NCBI GenBank assembly: GCA_910587425.1
Contig: CAJUKU010000004.1
Span: forward strand, 129,933-193,932
Length of the DNA: 64,000 nucleotides
Origin: an uncultured Muribaculaceae bacterium
GTDB lineage: Bacteria > Bacteroidota > Bacteroidia > Bacteroidales > Muribaculaceae
Direction: 5' to 3'
Shown: positions 53,771 through 59,902 of the stretch, piece by piece
Numbering within the stretch: position 1 is the first letter of the stretch
Layout of the letters: every line of letters starts with the position of its first letter
Notes under the pieces: generated by a model
The model's input: the letters and a program-made list of their open reading frames with translations, nothing else
Told to the model about the DNA's origin: nothing
Databases searched by the model: none
Made by a program: the position numbers and the translations under genes

Positions 53771-54190
53771 TGGATTTGGGATGGAAGAAATTATTGCAAT
53801 ACAGAACTTCTAACTCTACTTTATAATTAAGGATCATGATAATTAAGAATCATGAAGTAATGCAACACAGAACTTTTTGTTGCTTCGCAACACTCACAGA
53901 ACTCAAAGAACAACACAGAACTTATGTCATCGCAAGCGATGAGGACACGGAACAGACAGAACGAGGGTGGGAACATGGAGAGAACCATGGAAGTGAGAGA
54001 GGGTGGATGGTGGGGAGGGGAAGATGCTACGGAGACAATTTTCAGCGCGGGGCTGAAAATATGTCTCCGCCCCGTACTCAGGGAGGTGGGCGGGTACTCT
54101 GAGTGAGGTGGAGAAATGATTGTAGTTTTTGTAAACAGGTTGATCGGAGGTAGGCTGCGCTGCGCTCGCGCCATACCTCCGCCCCCACAA
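53771..54190 (+). repeat. Partial module A with unit E8
   Basis: A shortened relative of module A. Its start (about 53845-53905) shares GAAGTAATnCnACACAGAAC and the mini-hairpin GTTGC-TTC-GCAAC, and its end has the inverted P2 palindrome at 54145-54181. The central 350 bp with the CGGAGA palindromes are absent. Unit E8 (reverse, 54030-54069) takes their place. From 54190 to 54371 I see only a small hairpin GCATCAG...CTGATGC (54302-54324). Confidence 0.6.
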
Positions 54191-54371
54191 GCACCCCTAC
54201 AAGTTTCATACAGGCGCTCCTACGGGTGCCTATACAGGTGCTTCAAGAAGCGGCGCCTTGAATAGACGACGGGAGTATGGTAGGGAGGGTGTCAGGTAAG
54301 GGCATCAGATAGGAGTCCTGATGCGAGGGGATGATGAAGTGTATCAGATTCAGGGGTAGCTGATGCGGGGA

Positions 54372-54584
54372 TCAGATGTCGAGGCGGTCGGTGTAACTGT
54401 CGAAGAAGTTGCGCTTGAGGATGTTGCTGATGCGCAGCAGGAGCTCGGTGTCGATGCTCGCGCGGTGGAAGATCTTATAGACGTTTGTGCGGTTGCAGTT
54501 TAGCTGACCGGCAAGCCATACCACTGAGTGGTCCTGGTTGCGGAGTTCCTCTTCGATGAGTTTTCCGATGAAGATCTGGCTCAT
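54372..54584 (-). CDS. Small XRE/HTH-type regulator
   Basis: 70 residues starting MSQIFIGKLIEEELRNQDHSVVWLAGQLNCNRTNVYKIFHRASIDTELLLRIS: a compact helix-turn-helix in which WLAGQLNCNRTNVYKIF is the DNA-reading unit. The family is widespread in Bacteroidales as short stand-alone proteins. The start at 54584 comes right after an intrinsic terminator T-run, with an A/T-rich upstream region and no purine ribosome-binding site. An in-frame ORF to 54641 runs through the terminator and is unlikely. A perfect promoter about 310 nt upstream and a structured leader suggest control by attenuation, possibly autoregulated. Confidence 0.8.
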   Translation of the reverse strand: MSQIFIGKLIEEELRNQDHSVVWLAGQLNCNRTNVYKIFHRASIDTELLLRISNILKRNFFDSYTDRLDI

Positions 54585-54590
54585 AATGTA

Positions 54591-54890
54591 AATAAAAAGG
54601 CGGAACCTTGTGCACTTATTCCCTGCCTTAGGCACCGCCAAGCGCCAGTCCTCAGAATAAATGCATTAGGCTCCACCTAATATCCTGGCGGAGTTAGCTG
54701 AGTATTCCTCGGGGACGTGTGTTTAATTGGCGGTTTCAGACGCGGGAATAAGAGCAAATGCTCAAAATCGTAACAAATGTTTCTCCGATAATGGGAATCT
54801 CTATTCCGCCGGATTAATGGGTTATTAATTGTGTAGATGACTAAAAGAGGACTAAACTGTGTAATTGGCGTAATCCCTAATGGGTCATGC
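54591..54890 (-). ncRNA. Candidate structured RNA or attenuator leader
   Basis: A stretch of about 300 nt without a gene between a perfect promoter and an intrinsic terminator. Complementary arms nest as one long folded rod: GGCGGAA/TTCCGCC (54804-54810 with 54599-54605), GGGAAT/ATTCCC (54793-54798 with 54618-54623), TTGGCGGT/ACCGCCAA (54727-54734 with 54634-54641), CTGAG/CTCAG (54698-54702 with 54651-54655). An apical CTCCGCC/GGTGGAG hairpin (54671-54693) pairs fully only as minus-strand RNA, through a G-U pair. A left-side bulge of about 58 nt holds GAGCA-TT-TGCTC. The 3' arm TTCCGCC can instead form a local terminator with AGGCAGGGAA before TTTTTATTT. It may be a 6S-like RNA or a cis attenuator for the HTH gene. 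Confidence 0.55.
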
Positions 54891-54896
54891 TGAGGG

Positions 54897-54927
54897 CAAA
54901 GTTACAATTAGATTTTAAGATTCCAAA
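54897..54927 (-). promoter_or_regulatory. Consensus promoter of the structured RNA/HTH unit
   Basis: On the minus strand TTTG (54924-54927), 19 nt, TAACTTTG (54897-54904): a perfect primary-sigma promoter. Transcription should start near 54891, more than 300 nt before the HTH start codon. Confidence 0.85.
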
Positions 54928-55004
54928 ATATAGTTGCTGTTTTTTTCGGTTTTTATATTTTTTTGCTATTTCAGAGGGTAAAGTGTTGACTTTTCGGCAC
55001 ATAA

Positions 55005-55049
55005 TAATTCATAAAATAAAAGCGAGTGTGCCGAATTTGACACACCCGC
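55005..55049 (-). terminator. Intrinsic terminator after the DUF4270 gene
   Basis: On the minus strand GCGgGTGTG pairs with CACACtCGC around a 10-nt loop, followed by TTTTATTTTA. It lies 26 nt after the DUF4270 stop. Confidence 0.75.
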
Positions 55050-55074
55050 CTGATGGGTTCCGTTGGCTTCCGGA

Positions 55075-56472
55075 TCAGTCGGCAGACTGACGCGAGAATG
55101 TCAGTTTTATCTTTGCTTTGCCGAGATCAAGCTTTGCCATAGCCGGCTTCGTGACATAAGGTGATATTGATGTCACGTAGGTTGTGCCTTCGTAATAATA
55201 GCTTGATGAGGTGGTCTCTGTCTCGACATTGACCGGAGTGAGAGTAAACCGGCAATCGTCGGGTGTGATGCTCTCCTTTTCCATCATGGTTATGATGTAC
55301 TCGCGGAGGTCGGAGAGGACGTATGCTTCCGCAGCAGCGCTATAAGTGAGCATGAATGAGGTCTTGCTGTCGGTAATCTTATTGTCGGCAAAGAATTTAT
55401 CTTTTTCTGTCGACAATACCATGAGCAGACGGTCAGGAGGGTTTATGCCGTAGGTATTCTCGATCTCCTCTGCCGGAATGGAGAGGGTGAGGGAGTTGAT
55501 CACAGCGAGCGAGGGATTGCCTTTGCGATATGCGGCGATTATATCCTCTGTGGGGAATATGATCTCTACCTCCGTTCCGGTAGGAGCCACTATGACAGCA
55601 TCGCCGGCATCGACCATGGCATCGATTGCGGGACTCATATCGAGGGTTATGTTATTGTTGGTTATGACCTCAGGGGTAACAGCCATGTATGTGCGGACAA
55701 CATTGTAGACGGTGTCTTTGGTAACGTTGTCGCTCACCTGCACCTTGTCGTGCTTACGGTAATAGAGGTTGAGTCGCGACTCGTTGATGTTGACCACGAT
55801 ACCTGAGCCGAAGCTGTTGGTGACAAACAGTCCGGGGAAGAACCGGCAGAAGCTTTCAGGCGTGGCGAACGTCTCCGGGCGTGCGGCATACTCACTGAAG
55901 AGTGTCTTGCCGAGCTCTACGGGAAGATCAACCGATATGGACCGGAATCCGAGTGCCGCGATGGAGTCGCTGTGCATAGCGTTGGCGGTATATATCGTAC
56001 TGCCGATCACTGCCGATGGATCATAGTATCCGTCGGGGTTGAAGTCGCTGTAGATAGGTGATGGCAGCTGACGCTGCAACTGGTATACCTCAAGCCCCAT
56101 GGGAGCGAGTGAGTCGCCGGTGAAATCGCCAGGTGTCATGAACATGAGGAGCTTGAGGGAGTCGATGTCGTCGACGGTCACTCCTTCGGTATCGATATTC
56201 ATAGCCGGCATGAACTGGCAGACGAAGTCGGCGCGGATCGATCCGTACTCACGTGCGTCGAGGTTGCCGAGCAGCTGTGTGAGCGTGCGTGACTGCACTA
56301 CGGCGTTTGTGTGAGAGATTCCACTGACGGTGAATGACGAATCCACAACGATCTCAGTCTGATCGGTGACCAGTGAACTTCCGACGGTGGATGTGGAGTC
56401 CTCACATGCTGTGAGTGCCGCAATCGCGACAGCCGAGGCAGATATAAGTGCTTTAAACTTCAAATGGCTCAT
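55075..56472 (-). CDS. DUF4270 outer-membrane lipoprotein
   Basis: 465 residues from the ATG that overlaps the stop of the upstream gene by 4 nt. Lipobox LTAC, Cys23 (MSHLKFKALISASAVAIAALTAC). The beginning of the mature part (TDQTEIVVDSSFTVSG...LGNLDAREYGSIRADFVCQF) is typical of DUF4270, a beta-rich Bacteroidota family of unknown function. The pairing with a short glycogen-synthase-like gene is a familiar Bacteroidales arrangement; whether the two products interact is unknown. A terminator follows. Confidence 0.88.
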   Translation of the reverse strand: MSHLKFKALISASAVAIAALTACEDSTSTVGSSLVTDQTEIVVDSSFTVSGISHTNAVVQSRTLTQLLGNLDAREYGSIRADFVCQFMPAMNIDTEGVTVDDIDSLKLLMFMTPGDFTGDSLAPMGLEVYQLQRQLPSPIYSDFNPDGYYDPSAVIGSTIYTANAMHSDSIAALGFRSISVDLPVELGKTLFSEYAARPETFATPESFCRFFPGLFVTNSFGSGIVVNINESRLNLYYRKHDKVQVSDNVTKDTVYNVVRTYMAVTPEVITNNNITLDMSPAIDAMVDAGDAVIVAPTGTEVEIIFPTEDIIAAYRKGNPSLAVINSLTLSIPAEEIENTYGINPPDRLLMVLSTEKDKFFADNKITDSKTSFMLTYSAAAEAYVLSDLREYIITMMEKESITPDDCRFTLTPVNVETETTSSSYYYEGTTYVTSISPYVTKPAMAKLDLGKAKIKLTFSRQSAD

Positions 56473-57281
56473 AAGGTGTTGTAGAAGCTGATGCAACCGT
56501 CAGCCATTGCGGCTTCGTCGGCTACATAGGGGAGGAATGGCTTGCCTGTCGCCTTAGCAAATTCGATTAACTGTGGGTCGACGTTTTCGGATGCCTGTAC
56601 GATTCCGTCGGCATAGGTCATAGCGAGGCGCATCAGGGATGCGTAATCAACCGGAGTGTCGATTCCGAGCGCCTGCATGTCGTCGTCGGTAAACCCAGCC
56701 ATGCGCAGTTTCTCGACGAAGCGCTGTGCGAGCTCGCCGTCGAACGCCTCTTCGCGCAGCGCGAACACGATCTTTGTGCCAGCCATAGCGGGATCTTCGT
56801 CGTACATGCGGCGTATATACATGGGCATGAGCGCGGTGATCCATCCGGTGCACTGTATCACTGCGGGATCCCAGCGGAGCTTGCGGACGGTCTCAATGAC
56901 TCCTCGAGTGTAGAACATCATGCGCTCGTCGTTGTCGTCGGGGCTGGTGGCTGTCTCGAGTTCCTTGGCTCCGGAGCGGAGGAAGTAGTCATCGTTGTCG
57001 ATGAAATAGACCTGCATGCGTGTGGGTTGCAGCGTAGCCACCTTAATAATAAGAGGATGGTCGTTATCGTCGATCACGATGTTCATCCCCGAGAGGCGTA
57101 TGACTTCGTGTAGCTGGTTACGGCGCTCGTTTATACAGCCGTATTTGGGCATGAAAGTGCGCACCTCATATCCAGCCTCCTGTATGCGCTGAGGGAGGTT
57201 ACGACCCTGCAGCGACATCGGTGTGTCGGGCAGATAGGGGGATATCTCTTGCGAGATGAACAGGACTTTATTATTATCCAT
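56469..57281 (-). CDS. Short glycogen/starch-synthase-like protein (GT5 N-terminal domain only)
   Basis: 270 residues matching the N-terminal Rossmann domain of GT5 glycogen synthase (VLFISQEISPYLPDTPMSLQGRNLPQRIQEAGYEVRTFMPKYGCINERR). The C-terminal GT-B domain, with the nucleotide-sugar-binding site, is missing, and full enzymes are about 480 residues. The usual KTGGL of the ADP-glucose loop near the N-terminus is replaced by PDTPMS, so catalysis is doubtful. It may be regulatory or a carbohydrate-binding protein. The stop overlaps the DUF4270 start, so the two are translated together. Confidence 0.82.
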   Translation of the reverse strand: MDNNKVLFISQEISPYLPDTPMSLQGRNLPQRIQEAGYEVRTFMPKYGCINERRNQLHEVIRLSGMNIVIDDNDHPLIIKVATLQPTRMQVYFIDNDDYFLRSGAKELETATSPDDNDERMMFYTRGVIETVRKLRWDPAVIQCTGWITALMPMYIRRMYDEDPAMAGTKIVFALREEAFDGELAQRFVEKLRMAGFTDDDMQALGIDTPVDYASLMRLAMTYADGIVQASENVDPQLIEFAKATGKPFLPYVADEAAMADGCISFYNTL

Positions 57282-57307
57282 TAACTGCGTTTATGGTTTT
57301 CAAAGCG

Positions 57308-57315
57308 CAAAGTTA
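57308..57315 (-). promoter_or_regulatory. -7 box of the GT5-like/DUF4270 operon
   Basis: The minus strand reads TAACTTTGC 26 nt before the ATG at 57281. No TTTG is found at normal -33 spacing. Confidence 0.6.
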
Positions 57316-57428
57316 CGATTTTTTTACGACATAGCGAGCCGCGGAGGGGCAAATTCGGCAGGAACGGGAGTTGAGGCACCTTTAAATCATGTTAAGGGAG
57401 AGAGGAAACAGGAGGCAAGGGCAATGGG

Positions 57429-57479
57429 AAGGATAAGGCAAATAGGGCGAATAATGCGAATAGGGCGAATAGGGAGGAT
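57429..57479. repeat. 9-bp minisatellite
   Basis: About five tandem 9-bp units: ATAAGGCAA, ATAGGGCGA, ATAATGCGA, ATAGGGCGA, ATAGGGAGG. Relatives of the same unit lie in both repeat islands (about 1687-1722, 52886-52925, 53290-53330, 53680-53719). The rest of the 344-nt gap 57282-57625 holds two -7 boxes and nothing else I recognise. Confidence 0.8.
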
Positions 57480-57565
57480 AGTGGATTCGGTAATTTTAAC
57501 GCGGGGAGGGAGGGATTTAACGTGAGGGGGATGGGAGGGAGGAATCACGGTTGGGAAAAAATGCG

Positions 57566-57573
57566 TAACTTTG
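57566..57573 (+). promoter_or_regulatory. -7 box of the T9SS type B protein gene
   Basis: TAACTTTGC lies 52 nt before the ATG at 57626. A TTG is present only 12 nt upstream, so the -33 element is not standard. Confidence 0.55.
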
Positions 57574-57625
57574 CAGACTTCAATCAAAATAACCACACGC
57601 GAAATTCACAGATAATCACACGCGA

Positions 57626-58912
57626 ATGCTTTACCGTCTTGTCGTTGCCCTCATCACATTGTCGATCAATGCCGTAGCCTACGGCAGCTTGGTGCTCGAT
57701 TTCAGCGGCACCGCCGATCCGGTGCTTACTGTCGAGACTGATGCCTCGAGCGGTCTGCAAGCCATATACGTGGCTCCCGAGACCACGGGGCTTACAATAA
57801 GCGTGAGAGGCGAAGGGGCGGAGAATGCGATATGGCTCAGATTCACCGCATCAGGCGCCGCATACGCCGAACAAGTGGGGAACGGCGCGACGCTGCATGA
57901 TGTGACAGGTGACTGCGGATATGCCGTGGAGACCGGCGGCAGGCGCACATATTTCTGGCTTGCAGACTACTCCACTGCCCCAGCCGAACCGGGAGAGCTT
58001 ACGGTCACGGATGCGGGGTGCGACGGAACGGAACTGATTTATACAGGGACGGCTCCGCGCATGGTGGCGTATGCCATAAACGGTCGTCCGATAGAGATTG
58101 ACCGCGGGATAAAGCTTACATACATGACACTAGAGGAGTCGGAGACTGGATTCGTACAGAAGAGCGTCGCGGAGGATATGGCTTACATAACGGGGACGGT
58201 GCATGCCGGTGCCCCGCTCTGCGCGACGACATTCACCCTGACCGCCGACCGCTTCCTGAGCCAGTGGGGACGGGAGATAACGGTGACTTCGGACAGGCTT
58301 ACACCCGTGGCGGTAAGCGCAATCACATCAGCCGAGCAACAGAACCGGGAGAACCTCAACGAGCAGAACGGCGACGGCACGGATGGATCGTTCGGAGGAT
58401 CGGCACCATGCCCCATGGAATTTCACGCCGAGGTGACGGATGCCGCCGTATTCACGGAATGGCAGCTTGCCACGGATGTGGAATTCGAGAATATCACTAT
58501 GCGTGAGCGCACGACAGATTTCAATTATACGTTCACAGAAGCGGGGACATATTATGTGCGCTTCGAGGCTGCCGATGCATCGGGCGCGTGCAGTTTTTTC
58601 TCCGACACATATACTGTGAGCATCGGCGAATCGCGCCTGCGCTGCCCTAATGCGTTCTCGCCGGGTGCATCGGAGGGGGTGAATGACGTATGGTGCGTGA
58701 GCTATCGCTCGCTAACGGAGTTTGACTGCACGATATTCAACCGCTGGGGGGTGAAGATATACCATTTCGATGATCCCGCAGGGGGATGGGACGGACGGTA
58801 CAGGGGGAAACTTGTGCCTCCGGGAGTGTACTACTATGTGATCAAGGCGCGTGGCGCCGACGGGGTGAACTACAACCTGAGCGGCGACATCAACATAATC
58901 GGGAGCCGGTGA
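57626..58912 (+). CDS. Secreted protein with T9SS type B (gliding-motility-type) sorting domain
   Basis: 428 residues. A hydrophobic signal peptide (MLYRLVVALITLSINAVAYG) is followed by beta-rich domains of unknown function and a region with PKD/Ig-like features (CPMEFHAEVTDAAVFTEWQLATD...YYVRFEAADASGACSFFSDTYTVSI). The last 85 residues are a CHU_C/type B sorting domain: CPNAFSPGASEGVNDVW, TIFNRWGVKIYHFDDPAGGWDGRYRGKLVPPGVYYYVIKA. It is expected to cross the outer membrane by T9SS. With the type A cargo at 3222 this gives two T9SS cargo types in the window; the T9SS machinery genes are elsewhere. Confidence 0.88.
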   Translation: MLYRLVVALITLSINAVAYGSLVLDFSGTADPVLTVETDASSGLQAIYVAPETTGLTISVRGEGAENAIWLRFTASGAAYAEQVGNGATLHDVTGDCGYAVETGGRRTYFWLADYSTAPAEPGELTVTDAGCDGTELIYTGTAPRMVAYAINGRPIEIDRGIKLTYMTLEESETGFVQKSVAEDMAYITGTVHAGAPLCATTFTLTADRFLSQWGREITVTSDRLTPVAVSAITSAEQQNRENLNEQNGDGTDGSFGGSAPCPMEFHAEVTDAAVFTEWQLATDVEFENITMRERTTDFNYTFTEAGTYYVRFEAADASGACSFFSDTYTVSIGESRLRCPNAFSPGASEGVNDVWCVSYRSLTEFDCTIFNRWGVKIYHFDDPAGGWDGRYRGKLVPPGVYYYVIKARGADGVNYNLSGDINIIGSR

Positions 58913-58968
58913 ACAATTCCGCACCCCAAAGGGTAATATACAGTATTACAGAATAAAAAAGCACAAAA

Positions 58969-59892
58969 ATGAGACATACACTACGAAACATAACCATGGC
59001 GGCGGCGCTTCTTGCGGCATCAGCGGCTACAGCACAGAACTTCTCGACGGTGGTGAACCCACAGATTCCGGCGTCGGTGAGTTTCGCGGGAACGCAGGTG
59101 AGCCTCGACCGCGATGATATGTATGAACGCTACGACCGCGAGCTGACGTCGATGGCTTACACACATGGCAACACGCTGCTGACAATCAAGCGTGCGAACC
59201 GCTATTTCCCTATACTTGAGCCGATACTGAAGCGCAACGGCGTGCCGACGGATATGCTGTATCTGGCGTGCATAGAGAGCTATCTCAACCCGCGTGCGCT
59301 TTCGGGTGCGAAGGCGGCCGGGATATGGCAGTTCATGCCTTCGACAGCTAAGGAATATGGTCTGGAGGTGAACGAATATGTGGATGAGCGCTACAATCCG
59401 GTGAAAGCCACTGAGGCTGCATGCCGCTACCTGAAGAAGGCTTACGCGCGGTTCGGCAACTGGGAGAGCGTGGCAGCATCGTACAACGGCGGAATGGCAC
59501 GCGTGAGCCGCGAACTGGAGTCGCAGAAACAGTCGACGGCATACGATCTGTGGCTTACGGACGAGACGTCGCGCTACATGTTCAGGCTTCTTGCGATGAA
59601 GGAGATCATGGAGCATCCGTCAGCCTACGGATTCCGCATCACACCGGATCAACTGTACCGGCAGGCGGACTGCAAGGAGGTGACGGTGAACGGTCCGGTG
59701 GAGGACTGGGCTACGTGGGCGAAAAACCAGGGGACGACGTACATGGCTCTGCGCGAGATGAATCCGTGGATACGCGCCAAGTCGCTGCCTAACAAGACCG
59801 GCAAGAGCTACACGGTGCTCGTGCCGAAAGCAGGGGCACAGCTGCGCTCGAAACAGAAGGTGACGGTGCATGACCCGCGCTGGGTGAAATGA
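58969..59892 (+). CDS. Periplasmic lytic transglycosylase (SLT domain, MltD-like)
   Basis: 307 residues with a signal peptide (MRHTLRNITMAAALLAASAATAQ). The SLT domain has catalytic Glu103 in LACIESYLNPRALS, then GIWQFMPSTAKEYGL and ASYNGGMARV. A C-terminal region (about 230-300, DWATWAKNQGTTYMALREMNPWI...KSYTVLVPKA) is LysM-like. It cleaves glycan strands in cell-wall growth or recycling. It lies 10 nt before uvrA, so the two are probably cotranscribed. Confidence 0.93.
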   Translation: MRHTLRNITMAAALLAASAATAQNFSTVVNPQIPASVSFAGTQVSLDRDDMYERYDRELTSMAYTHGNTLLTIKRANRYFPILEPILKRNGVPTDMLYLACIESYLNPRALSGAKAAGIWQFMPSTAKEYGLEVNEYVDERYNPVKATEAACRYLKKAYARFGNWESVAASYNGGMARVSRELESQKQSTAYDLWLTDETSRYMFRLLAMKEIMEHPSAYGFRITPDQLYRQADCKEVTVNGPVEDWATWAKNQGTTYMALREMNPWIRAKSLPNKTGKSYTVLVPKAGAQLRSKQKVTVHDPRWVK

Positions 59893-59902
59893 TATAGGAC
59901 CG

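Noticed and set aside
51881..54190. IS element or RAYT transposase as the source of the palindromes
   Set aside because: No DDE, Y1/HUH or serine-recombinase motifs in any ORF here; the gene at 51881-52816 lacks them.
54585..54641. N-terminal extension of the HTH protein to TTG 54641
   Set aside because: The extension is encoded by the terminator stem and T-run; family members begin at the MSQIFIGKLIEEEL position.
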